Source: Homarus americanus
Lineage: Eukaryota; Arthropoda; Malacostraca; Decapoda; Nephropidae
Direction: 5' to 3'
DNA length: 64,000 nucleotides
Assembly: GCF_018991925.1 (NCBI RefSeq)
Contig: NW_024756914.1
Span: forward strand, 5,830,329 to 5,894,328
Part shown: positions 46,675-57,798 of the stretch, piece by piece
Layout of the letters: each line of letters starts with the position of its first letter
Position numbering within the stretch: position 1 is the first letter of the stretch
Notes under the pieces: model-generated
What the model was told of the DNA's origin: nothing
The model's database searches: none
Seen by the model: only the letters and a program-made list of their open reading frames with translations
Made by a program: the position numbers and the translations under genes

Positions 46675-47573
46675 CATTTAGTGCTGTCACCTATACAATG
46701 TGACCCCGAGTCATTACATTAAATATGAAGATTCGTAAAATAATACGGACATATTTTTGCACGTATTTAACTGTAAAAACAAATAAACAAAATATATTAC
46801 ATAATTGAGAAGTGTAAAATTAAACACTGGCAGAAACAGGTTATAACTCTGTCATGATTATATCATCATTAAGTGTTTTATACCTGGGGGTATAATTATG
46901 TGGTTAAGCAACAAAATACAGTTTTGTAAATTACAACTGTCATATTTCATATGTAACATGTGTGCATTATCATTTAATAAATTTTCTGTTAACTGGGGGT
47001 ATAATTATATGGTTAAACAACATACACTACAACTGCGTCATATTTCAAGTGACTTGTGTATGTCATCATTTGATTAATTTTCTATACCTGAGGGTATATG
47101 AGGTTAAGCAACATAGTCCACAATTTTCTAAGTAGAATGTTGAAAGCTCGATTTTTAACAGCTTAATGTCTGATAAAGTAATCCCAAACTTTGCTACGTC
47201 ATCATAAACGCCAAAATTTACTCTTGCCGTTGCCTCGTTTTTAGCCTATAATTCTGGCATTTCATGTTTAAAAGGCTCAGTAAGCAACTTATTGAAATTT
47301 GCTGCCACTTTCTGTGCACATCCATAGGAAGGAGAGTGAACTGAGCTAAGAACTGTTAAAAGGTATACAGTATAAAGTTGTGGAACGTGTCACAGGGCAA
47401 GGAGAGTAACTGCATTAATCCCTTGACCATAATTTATGGTCCCGACTAAATGAAACAGGACCTGTCGGCCTTGTCCTTCAATCCTTGACACCTTGATTAA
47501 AAATAAATAAAAAATCACAGGTGATCCCCTCGACCCCGTGACCTCTCTGCGATCCTGTGTTTGGGAACTGCTG
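46675..47573. mobile_element. hAT-like element with 8-bp TSD and internal repeats
   Basis: GTCTACAG occurs at 46,667-46,674 and 47,574-47,581. The right end, reversed, is CAGCAGTTCCCAAACACAGG (hAT-like). The left end, CATTTAGTGCTGTCACC, matches it poorly. Inside are three diverged copies of about 105 bp containing GGGGGTATAATTATGTGGTT (about 46,885, 46,995, 47,092). Confidence 0.5.
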
Positions 47574-47581
47574 GTCTACAG

Positions 47582-48738
47582 TGATTGTTGTTCAATAGCT
47601 GTATGCCATCCTCTAGGTCCACCATGACATTTTCATTATTGTTATTACATTACTTTTTGTTAGACATCACCTGCAGTAAAACAAATTATAAGAAGACTTA
47701 GAAGCCTTTATGTTATTTACTGTAAATTTGAATAAGGGATAAAAGATCAAAGGTACAATGAAAAGTAGACCACCTCATCAAACTGCCAGTTGCTGTGACT
47801 CCTCCTAGACGTGGCAGACATTTTTTCATACATGTCAATGTGTCATTCTTTTAGGCTTGTAGATGCTTGGTTCAGTGGTTCACGGTTGTAACAATATGCA
47901 AAACTTCCCTACATGATTCACATATACTGTAATGTCTGTCATTACAATTAACATCCCTTGCCATATTGATAATAAAAGAAGACCATAGACTTACCCAAAA
48001 TAAGTGGTAGTAGTCATATAGAATTATTTTGTGTATTTTCACCCTTTTTTTTTTTATCAAGGTGATGATTTTTTCGAAGTATTATTACAGTACTTGTATT
48101 GTGTTAGAATTTTTAAGATTATTTTGTCTTATCCGTATACTGTACTACCGGTATTACGGTATACACCACTAAACTGAACATCTCTGAATCCTTAAACACA
48201 GCTCTTTTACTTGTCACTCCTCACTGGGATAATAGCCTCACCACTGAACCTACCATATATTATGTTTGGTGGTAATTTTACAGAAATATACTGTAATCAT
48301 CAGAGAATTCCCCAGTCCAATCCTCTTATAGTACAGGCTTAAGGAAGCCACTTCTACTTTTCACTGAACTTGAGAGTCGCAAATTAATCTAGATTAAGGA
48401 TACGAGAACATAGTTTTGATGCAGGATAAACAGACTCTGATGGGTCTCCTGTATCCAGAGTATAACTGTTGTGCCTGATTTACCCCATTTGAGACCTGTT
48501 GGGTGTGATATGGAGGGAAGGGTAATGGATTTGCCTAAAATGGCTTAACAGATCTGCTCTATCTCACATGAAAGAGGTTGTCTGAGGATTTGGAAGCATA
48601 TAGTTAACAGCATGTATTTGGCAGAAATAGTCTCCCTTCACACACTCAACAACATACTATCAGATGTTCACAATTTATTAGCAAATCTTTACATACATGA
48701 ATACTTGTACAGTACAATCTTTTTATTTTTATTTGCAG
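47582..48738. other. NOC2L intron 6, 3' part
   Basis: Unique AT-rich DNA; nothing I can name. Confidence 0.5.
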
Positions 48739-48966
48739 TTGACTGAGTGTGTTGCTGAACCAAGTATAGCTGAAGTTATCATAAGTCGTGGAGTTTTGCC
48801 TCTCATCAGCTACTATGCTGGCCACCCGAGCACTTGCAGACTTCTGCTTCGTAGACTTATCACTTTATGGGCCACCAGTGAGAAAAGGGTTCGAGTTCTT
48901 GCCTTCATTGGCATCTTTAGACTCACACAGATTCTTCCTCCTCAATTCTTGGAGTGGGCATTAAAG
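48739..48966 (+). CDS. NOC2L: NOC2L exon 7
   Basis: 76 codons, phase 0/0. GVLPLISYYAGHPSTCRLLL and EKRVRVLAFIGIFRLTQIL correspond to the most conserved helices of the Noc2 domain (human ...R-V-L-A-F-L-V-L-S-R). Confidence 0.97.
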
Positions 48967-49257
48967 GTGAGATAAAATAAGAGTTTTTAGAAATGCTTTA
49001 TTTATTTATTTGTACTGCATCTTCATATTTCTGAATCTAAAGTTGGACATATGTCTATTTATAAATTTATCTTTATTTTCCCACCTTAATATGGTTGTAT
49101 AGAAATGTTAACAAAGGTGGGAAAATGATAGTGGTGAATATAATTGAAAACTTGAGATACTGTATAAAATTCTCCTTACTGAGAGTGTTTTTAAATCATT
49201 TGAGGTTTAATAGAAATAAACAATAAAAGTATTAAAATACTTTGTTTTCTTTTTCAG

Positions 49258-49446
49258 AGACTCTACCTTTCGTATGTACAAAACTCAAGGTTCACATCAC
49301 CCTCCACTTGGGGCTTGATAGACTTCATGCGTATATCTTTGGTAGAGTTATATTCTTTGGACCAAGTTCGTGCATACAAGCATGCTTTTGTTTACATTCG
49401 TCAGATGGCATTCCATCTTCGAAACGCCATCACACTTAAAAAGAAG
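49258..49446 (+). CDS. NOC2L: NOC2L exon 8
   Basis: 63 codons, phase 0/0. RLYLSYVQNSRFTSPSTWG, LVELYSLDQVRAYKHAFVYI and RQMAFHLRNAITLKKK match the human M-Y-I-T-Y-V-R-N-C-K-F-T-S and Y-Q-H-A-F-L-Y-I-R-Q-L-A-I-H-L-R-N-A segments. Confidence 0.97.
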
Positions 49447-50127
49447 GTATGTTGAATATTAACCTGTCACAGGCTCTTCTGCAGTACTGCCAGTTAGGTG
49501 CACTTTTATCTACGTGCAGGAACATTTGATGCAGTCACTTCACACTGCTCATTACAATATGTGTGTCTGTCCTTTTCTCTGATCTTTAATTTGTGTTCCT
49601 GCTTCTATGTAGCAAAACCTGTGGCCTTGAAATAGCACTGTTTCCATATGATAAGACCTATTACTAATGTGAATTAATTGTTCAGTACTTGTAGACTTAT
49701 TTATTTTACATAATTTTTCTGGCGTAAAGTATATTGGCTCTACAGTGATTATGTTCACTTCTTAGAACCTAATTTTATGCTGTATTAAGGCAGATTTTTT
49801 ATTTTTTTTTTGGGCTATATTTGTTTAAATTTTCCTTTTCAGCCAGTTTTTATAAGTCTAGGGTGACCTTTGTCAATGAAACAAGAAATAATAATAATAA
49901 AAAGAATCGCCCCCTATCTCAGATCTTAGTTTGTGATAGGTGGTCTGTACTCTACATTGTGTTCTGGGGATAATAAAATGACCGTAAATTAAGAACCCCA
50001 TGAACTGTATTATTGCATTTGGCATCATAAGAATTGAGGTGTTCGGGGCAAGTAGGGGCAAGTATGGGGGTATATTAAACAACTTTGACTTGGATGTAAC
50101 GACTGCCAAAAAAGGTAACATACAGTA
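49447..50127. other. NOC2L intron 8, 5' part
   Basis: Unique sequence. Confidence 0.5.
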
Positions 50128-50981
50128 CAGTGGTCCCTCGGTTAACGAGCGCCTCGGTTAACGAGATTTCGGTTAACGAGTTACCTGCCGTAAGATTCTT
50201 AACTTCGGTTAACGAGCAATTCCTTGATTAACGAGTTTCTTACGAGCCGACCTGAACATGTTTTTGCTTGCATTTGGCGGTCCACCAGCTGTAGTATTAG
50301 TCCGCCAATACAGTAATCGGTTCTAGGGCTTAAATTCCTTACCATTTTAGCAAATATCAAGAAGTTTATACTATTCAATAATTTTAAAAGTTTAATATTA
50401 AATTTTGTAGTCATTTTAACAATTATTGAACATAATTGAAGGTAATGAAACTAGTTTTATGCGCGCCATCCAGCCTCTCAACACACCATACAGGCGTCAG
50501 TCTTTGTGTCTTTTCAGTGGAGGTAACGTCTTGCTTGAGACTCTCTTCAACTAAATGCTTTTATCTGTGTTTGCAAGCAAATTATTGGTCATTTTGAAAT
50601 TTATTTTACATATTGACAATATATAATGCAGTGCAGTGTTGATTTAAAGAAAATAATCTTGAATTACACCAAGAGAACTAAAATTTTATGGGTGAAATGG
50701 CGCCATGGGGTGACTTCTCTTCCACCCCAAGGCCTTCTCTTCTCCCTTTTCCTCCACCCCCATTCTAATTCCCATCATCATCATCATCATCCAGGAGCCT
50801 TCTACATACACACCTCAAAGTAAGTGTACTTTTCTACCTTTTTTGTTGAATTTAGGCAATTTTTGGTGAGCTGGAACCAATTACCCAAAAACCCATTGAA
50901 ACAATGGTTTCGGTTAACGAGTTTTTCGGTTAACGAGCAACCTTCTAGAACGGATTGTGCTCGTTAACCGAGGGACCACTG
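50128..50981. mobile_element. Tigger/pogo-like MITE, family E (best preserved)
   Basis: TA|CAGTGGTCCCTCGGTTAACG ... right end, reversed, CAGTGGTCCCTCGGTTAACG|TA: identical 20-bp termini. Sub-terminal GGTTAACGAG is repeated four to five times at each end. 854 bp, with no transposase ORF. The identical termini suggest recent mobility. Confidence 0.92.
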
Positions 50982-51777
50982 TATTATGAAAGTGTGCCAA
51001 ATTATCTATTATTTGAGACCAGTTCCATTCATTTCATTTGGTATGTTACAGAGATACATACAATCTAATGTGCATGAAACAAAACCGCTCGTGCTGTATC
51101 GTGAAACTTGAATTTTGGTTGATTTGTCCTTCTGATCCCCACTGACTGATTTATGACTCGGCTTAATGGTAGCATGTATGTTGTTGAAATTAATCAAATT
51201 AATAATGTAAAGGACAGCTCTAAAACAAAAGACTTTTCCTAACTTGGTGTCAGTTCAGGGTGACCCATGAAGACAGGCAACTCTTGCTTTTTGAAAGATC
51301 AACTTACAGACAATTACAGGTTGCAAAATTTATAGAACAGATTCCAGTTTATGAAGCAAAATTTTGTCATTGTGAAATTTATTCTTATGTCCAGTCACCC
51401 ACAAAAGTCCTGTTGCCTCTCATGCTGTTCAACAAACCTGAGATTCAGTCTTGTGAACCTGAAGCAGTAGACACATGCATTATCCTGTCCTTAAATGCTT
51501 CGGATTCATGAGTCAGTATCTAAGGGATCATGGTTCAGGAGGAGATGCAACAGCACTTTTGTGGGTTAGTGTACTTTACAGTACATGGAAAATATTTTAT
51601 ATTTTGAGTAGCCTACAGTATAGCACTAAAACACTAAGTAATCTATGATGTATAAAGACAATAAACTTTTAAGTAATTACTGTTAGCTAGAACTAATACA
51701 TGGAAAGTATTATACTGTACACTTTATATACCTTTTTGTTATATGTAATAAGGATTACAATGCATGTTGTTCATCAG
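50982..51777. other. NOC2L intron 8, 3' part
   Basis: Includes an 83-codon ORF (51,260-51,511). A stretch resembling its CCCACAAAAGTCCTGTTGCC occurs at about 56,315 (ACTCCTGTCACCTCTG..., then gattcaga, ttgaatctgaagc), so both are copies of an unnamed dispersed repeat rather than an exon. Confidence 0.45.
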
Positions 51778-51897
51778 GAACGAGTGCAACTGGTATACAA
51801 CTGGCAGTACATCCATTGTCTGCATCTATGGGCTGATCTTCTGGCCAAGACTCACCCTAGTCCTGCCCTTGAGCCTATCATCTACCCCCTTACACAG
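51778..51897 (+). CDS. NOC2L: NOC2L exon 9
   Basis: 40 codons, phase 0/0. LVYNWQYIHCLHLWADLLAK and LEPIIYPLTQ match human S-V-Y-N-W-Q-Y-V-H-C-L-F-L-W and L-Q-P-L-V-Y-P-L-A-Q. The acceptor (gttcatcag) has a weak pyrimidine tract. Confidence 0.95.
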
Positions 51898-53095
51898 GTA
51901 AGTAACAGACACCTTTACAGCTTATCCTGTGGATACACTCACTTTTTGACATAATACAGGTTTGCTCCTGATTTTGCTAATGATTGGGTAGATGAAGTAA
52001 CTTTCCAGACAACTGCATTAAAATGACTGAACCATTTATAGAAACACAGAACACCATCTGTTCATACTGTTTACCATGCTATAATATAGTATTCACCCCC
52101 TGATTCTTAGTACCCCTGTATACTGTACTGTACAGCAATAAGTGAATTACCCTCCCACTTGACTGGAAGCTGGTGCTGTACTGTATTGTATAACAAGGTA
52201 CACCAAGTGTGCGAATGTTAGTGTATAAGGAGGGAACCTAGTTGCTGACTGCAGGTGGATCATAAATAATAATAATAATAATAATAAACGGTTTATTATT
52301 AGAGTTGCAGCCGGTGGCTGAAAATATACAGACTTACATTTAATTTAGACATAATGATATAATATGCATTGAATACATTTACAGGGCTGTGCAGTACATA
52401 AATCAGGAGTTGTTTATTATTTTAACATGTACTGTACTGCATATGAGTTTATACTAGGTCTAATAAAACATCTGTTTATATAATAGAATCCTTCAATAGG
52501 AAAGTACTGTAATTATAAAGTAGAAAATGAATTAATATTCTGTATAGGAAATCCTCTTTGTTGCCTGATTAGAGGTTAGTACAGCACATGTTTTTAAGTC
52601 CCTACCCAAGACTGTCTGACAATACGTACGCATGTTGCCATGGTGTGGAAGTAATTGCTCAATGTACAGTGACTAGTGCACATTGAGGTGGTCCGATTTA
52701 TATTTTCACCTCACTTCTATATTGAGGGCCAGCCATAAGCTTTGATAATCACAGGGACAGTAACCGAATATTGAAAGTTATTGTGCTTTTAAATTTACAG
52801 GGATTGTAGTGACTTATCTGGTAAGGTCCCCAGTCGATACACTGTTTCACTTTTGTTATACTGGGCTTATAGCATGATTGGGAATGAGTATGTGAAAGTG
52901 AATTATTGCTACTTGTATAAATCTTGTGTAAAGTTGTAGAAATAAATTACCTTGGTATGATAACTTTTAAACCCCGAGGTTTTTGTGATAATTCTGGCAG
53001 GAGCCAGCCCTATTGAGGTCAGATAATATAGATAATTATTGTGCAGTGAGGATTGAACCATAGATACTTTTCTCTGATGCAGTCAAGGAAACTTA
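51898..53095. other. NOC2L intron 9, 5' part
   Basis: Contains (ATA)n at 52,266-52,288, followed by the CGGTTTATT block shared with 5,040 (retroelement 3' end, about 52,285-52,400); otherwise unique. Confidence 0.45.
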
Positions 53096-53825
53096 CAGGT
53101 TACCCCCAAGTTACGATGTCTTGTGCTTCGATCATTCACTTCAACACCGTAATCATAATTATACCCCATCCCCGAGTTATAACCAGTCACTCCCAGTTTA
53201 AAGATTGCCCCTGCGATCAACACTCTCCGCCACCAAACCTGATGGTCATCTTTGGAGATGCAACTCTTTTGTCACTTGTCCCGGAGTGATCAATGTGCCA
53301 ACTCTGGGCCCAATCATTATTATTGTATTGCTTGTCCACATTCAAGTCACTCTATTTTATGACAGTTTGAGAATGTGAAATGTCATAAAATATTCATTGA
53401 GTGGTCGGTGTTCACAGTCGCACATACAAGCAACTGTTTTAGGAACAATAATTGTGAGACTGGCTGTGAATGCCCAGTGTTTACCAGTCAGTAATGGTCT
53501 TTGTGGTGTTGTTTAGGACACCTGGATCCTGGTAGGGAGTGGATTGGCAAGTTTTACACACAATATTTTTCTTTATTTGTTTTTCCTGTGTATTTTCTTT
53601 TTATTTATGTTTCTAGTAGTGCAGGATAATTGTATTACCTTGTAATGGTTATCAGCTTATATATTCCATTGTGGCTATGAACTGTAGACAAAAAAAGAAG
53701 ACTTTTCTGGTCTCCAAAAAACATAACTCCATTGAACCTATGTTAAAATGTTTTTGAGTTACTCTCATTTGACTAATGATCGTTTTTTAAAAAACAAACC
53801 CCAGTTATAACTCAGGAGTCCCATG
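53096..53825. mobile_element. Tigger/pogo-like MITE, family F (diverged)
   Basis: TA|CAGGTTACCCCCAAGTTACG ... right end, reversed, CATGGGACTCCTGAGTTATA|TA; about 13 of 21 terminal bases match. 730 bp. Confidence 0.5.
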
Positions 53826-53908
53826 TACAGTACAATGACTATTACCTTAGCCATGACATTGATGTATCGTTGTTATGTTGAAAATTTATTTTTAATTTTT
53901 CTCTGCAG

Positions 53909-54040
53909 ATTGCTATGGGAACAATGAAACTCCAGCCTTCACCTGCCTTTTACCCACTGGTGTTCCATGTGTGTGGGATCTTAACAGACCTCTCACGACA
54001 TACTGGAACATTCATACCAGTCCTTCCTTTCTTACTGGAG
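53909..54040 (+). CDS. NOC2L: NOC2L exon 10
   Basis: 44 codons, phase 0/0. GTMKLQPSPAFYPLVFHVCG and TGTFIPVLPFLLE match human I-K-L-I-P-T-A-R-F-Y-P-L-R-M-H and G-A-F-I-P-V-L-P-F-I-L-E. Confidence 0.96.
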
Positions 54041-55622
54041 GTATGTAGTGTCCAGGATGAGTCAGAATTACATATAAATACTTTAAAGTGCTGTATCTTA
54101 GATATTTTACTGAGTATATATATTAAGGTTACCAGTTAATCTGCAACATATTGAAAAGCTAAGTGTATGTTTTAGCTGTAAAATTTAAAAAAATATATAA
54201 TTCAAATTGGTTATGCTGTCTACAAAATACAGCTATTTAAAGTGTTTCAATATAATTTTGGTTCACTGTGTTACTTTGAATTGAGTAAACGTTAACAAAT
54301 TCACCTTGGTATCGTTTCTCACTCATGCATAATACATTTACTTGACGGTTAAAAGCATCTCTCTCTCACCACTACTTAATACCTATTTTCACATTTTAGT
54401 TATCATCTTGTTAAGTTAATTTGAGTGTTTGGGTCAAATTTGCATACAGCATGAGTAACAGAGAAGTCCAAGTCAAGGAGAAAATAAGTAAAATTACAGA
54501 AGATTGTTTTAGCATGTTATCTTTGTCTCTTTCTTACCTATTCTCACTCTACCTCTATCATCTCCAGCTTCTTGTTAGCCAAACCTCTTTTAAATCCTCC
54601 ATTGTCTCTAAACATCATTGCTCAGTCAATGTTCCTGCAGGCATATTATTCCATCCAAAGTTCACAGAAGAAAAGAGGAAAAATAAGAGCAAATGTTAGT
54701 TTTATTGTTTCCAGTGGTGAAAATACCTTGGACAAAATGAAGCATTGGTCCAAGAATCCCCTTTTATAACCACTGTTTGGATCGAGCAACTCTGTATACC
54801 CAGCCAGTCTACAGGTCATTCATTACCTCGGGCTCCCGGTCCACAATTTGTGACTGCAGTCTACAAACCAAATAAGTTTAATCCTGGAATCACATTATCC
54901 CCAACTTTTAATAATAAGGTCCCAAAGAATATCCCATGTGATCCAGGAATATCAAAATGGGGGGTAAGGTCTAAGAAGTTGTAGGTGGGGGAACATGGTG
55001 AGCACTCTGTCCCCGATTTATTTATTTTTTTTAATCTGATCAATATCATGAGCATTTTAAGGTAATTTTAAAGCAATGTGCACTTGATATTAGGAGATAT
55101 TCAGAGGTCAATAGTAATTAGTTTTTACTATATCAAATTGCCTGAGTACAATACTGCATTAAAGAAATAGTATTGGAATTTTCTGATGAAAAGAGGGGTT
55201 CCGGGTGCCCAGGAACCCCCTGGATCTGCCCCTGTAAGAAAGTCCCCTTAAAACAGAAAAGCTCACTGGGAAGAGCTTTGTTGTGAGTATGAAGTGAGAT
55301 GTTCCTGTTAGTGAATATTTTAACCTCGTTTACCTACTGTTTACACCTGATGATTCACCCTAGGTCTCAGTCACCCTCTGCAGAACACACACATTCTGTT
55401 TCTGCTGTGGCCTTGTGGATAAGTTGGGTCTTTAATAAAGCTTCAGGATTTGGGATCTTTTTGGAATTATGGGTAAAGGATCCACACCCTCTATTATGAC
55501 TACTATTAATAATAATAATAGCATTGTTATTACTGTATCAAATTATTATTATTATTATTATGAATTATTATTATCATTTGTTATTATTATTATTATTATT
55601 ATTACCTGTATTACTATTATTA
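54041..55622. other. NOC2L intron 10, 5' part
   Basis: Unique AT-rich sequence with (TTA)n at about 55,540-55,625 before the MITE. No exon seen. Confidence 0.5.
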
Positions 55623-55868
55623 CAGCAATATCTCCGTTAGACGGAACAATTGGTGTAGAGCACTTCTGGGAATGAGAGATTTCCAGGTAACGAGATGATT
55701 CTTTCAAAACCGGAAAAAAACTCCCCCATCCCCAGAATTTTCCGGCTACTGGGAAAATTTTCTTGGAATTTTCCAGAAAATGTGATCCTCGGAAAATCAT
55801 TCCCAAAGCCGGAATTTTCTGAGAAAATTTCAGTTCCGGTTAAGAGGGATTCCAGCTGACAGAGATAT
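55623..55868. mobile_element. Tigger/pogo-like MITE, family A, copy 2
   Basis: TA|CAGCAATATCTCCGTTAGAC at the left and CCAGCTGACAGAGATATTA at the right. It shares GCACTTCTGGGAATGAGAGA and GGAAAATTTTC blocks with 41,476-41,865 and is shorter by internal deletion. Confidence 0.8.
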
Positions 55869-55933
55869 TATTATCATCATTATTATTATTATTGAAATAC
55901 AGTAGTGCATATATTTTCTTTTCTTTAATTCAG

Positions 55934-56149
55934 ATCCTGAACAAAGCCCATCTGGAGAAGAAACACAAAAAAGCTTCCATTAAACCATTTGATTGGCTAT
56001 GTATGCTGAGGCTCTCACGGGCCGAGATGGCAGAATCAGCCTTCAAAGACGGTGTTGTGGACCAGGTGTATGACGGCATTATTAATTACTTGAGCGTAGA
56101 AAGTTCCTCTATTGGCTTCCCAGAGCTGGTTGTTCCTGCAACTCTACAG
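55934..56149 (+). CDS. NOC2L: NOC2L exon 11
   Basis: 72 codons, phase 0/0. ILNKAHLEKKHKKASIKPFD, FKDGVVDQVYDGIINYLSVE and SSIGFPELVVPATLQ match human K-P-I-N-F, Y-R-D-G-L-V-E-Q-L-Y-D and C-I-G-F-P-E-L-V-L-P-V-V-L-Q. Confidence 0.97.
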
Positions 56150-57134
56150 GTTAGTTGTATAACCTTCTTCTAGTTTACATTAGTATATACAGTATATAAA
56201 ACAAAACAAAAATTATATACAGTAGTGTGCATGGTGTATGACAGTAAGGGTATTTTGGACCTATTCCAGAGAGACACTATCTGAAAGCTATGCTAGATGT
56301 TTAGATGGTACAGTCACCAACAAAACTCCTGTCACCTCTGCTCCTGAACCACAAACCCCAAGATTCAGACTCTTGAATCTGAAGCTTTATGGATAGAATG
56401 ATGCATGAGCATCTATTGCTTTGGATTCACAAGTCTGAATCTCGAGGTTTATGGAGCAACTGGAGAGACGGCAGGACTTTTGTGGGTGACTGTACCTAAC
56501 AGAAATTAAAGAAGCTGACATATGATTGTGGTGATATTCATTGAGGATGACTCGAACCTTCCAACATGGTTTGACTCAAATCTGAAAGTTTGACCTAACT
56601 GCATTGTGAATCATGGATCATAGGACTAGAAGGAGTTAAAGTGAAAATTTTAAGTGTGAAACTCTTTTTAAATTGCTGAAGGGATGGAAGTGAGTGAGCT
56701 TTGAGATCTAACACTACTGAACTCCTGAACAGAGACTGACTTTGCCAGAGGGCTTTGATGTATTAGTGGCAGGATAAACAGCCATGCAAACAATGTCTAT
56801 GGTGCAAACAGCTTCATACCCAAGTCAGTTAAGGGCTTCAAAATACCGGTCCTCTTGTGTCCAAAAATTGGTGAGGATTGAGATTAGAGATTAACTTATG
56901 ACAAATTAACTATAAATGTTGACTGTGAAGTGAATGATCCATATACAGGCTGCTAGATTCACCTCCACACATCATCTAACACTCAGATGTTGTGTGCTAT
57001 TTCTATTTAAGTCTTTATCTTGGTTGATGACTCATGTGTTACACCCTCATCTTCCCTCTGCCATAAAATGTTTACCCTGTAAAACAGTTACTTGCATAGA
57101 TTTTATAATTTACTTTATGTTTTAAAATTTTCAG
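56150..57134. other. NOC2L intron 11
   Basis: Includes at about 56,300-56,480 a second copy of the unnamed repeat at about 51,400-51,550; otherwise unique. Confidence 0.45.
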
Positions 57135-57290
57135 CTCAAGTCATTTTTAAAGATGTGTAAAGTACCAAACTACACCAAGAAGATAAAGCAGTTGTTAGAG
57201 AAAATAAAAGAAAACCAGAATTTTATTGAGTCAAAGAGAAAAGATGCTACTTTTGGCATTGCTGACAAAAAGTCTGTAAAAGATTGGGAG
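57135..57290 (+). CDS. NOC2L: NOC2L exon 12
   Basis: 52 codons, phase 0/0. LKSFLKMCKVPNYTKKIKQL and TFGIADKKSVKDWE match human L-K-S-F-L-R-E-C-K-V-A-N-Y and V-S-F-G-V-S-E-Q-Q-A-V-E-A-W-E. It has no internal start codon, so ORF searches miss it. Confidence 0.97.
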
Positions 57291-57562
57291 GTAAGTGTCA
57301 CCACTATTACTGTACAATAGCAGTGAAGTCAAGTTTTGAAGTACAGTATAGGTAACCATATATACAGTACCAGATAAAACATACAGTATGAAACAAAATT
57401 ACAATATTTACCTTGGAGAAATGCTTTTGTTTGATTTCTCATAATAATTTGGATGCCATTTTGATTTATATCTTTATCTTACTTACAAGTGATGTGTAAT
57501 ATAATTTTCTTCTTAGAATTTGTATTGCTTTTTATCTACTATTTTTTTTATAATACCTACAG

Positions 57563-57798
57563 ATTGCAGTGAAGCAGGCAGGTACCCCTCTCTCAACCTA
57601 TCACGTCAGTTGGCTAAAAGTACGTGAAAAGGAACATCTAAGACGTATTTCCAACCGGGTAGAGATGGATGACTACAACCTGCCTGTAGTAAGAAAACGT
57701 GAACTAATTGAGAAACAAAAAGCTAAGGATAAGGATGAGTTGAAAGAACTCTTTGCATCCGATGAAGATGATGATGAGGATACTGATGATGAAACAAG
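57563..57798 (+). CDS. NOC2L: NOC2L exon 13
   Basis: VKQAGTPLSTYHVSWLKVRE matches human [40 protein letters not shown] matches F-K-D-L-F-D-L-N-S-S-E-E-D-D. Donor CAAG|gtaatt, phase 2. Confidence 0.96.
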
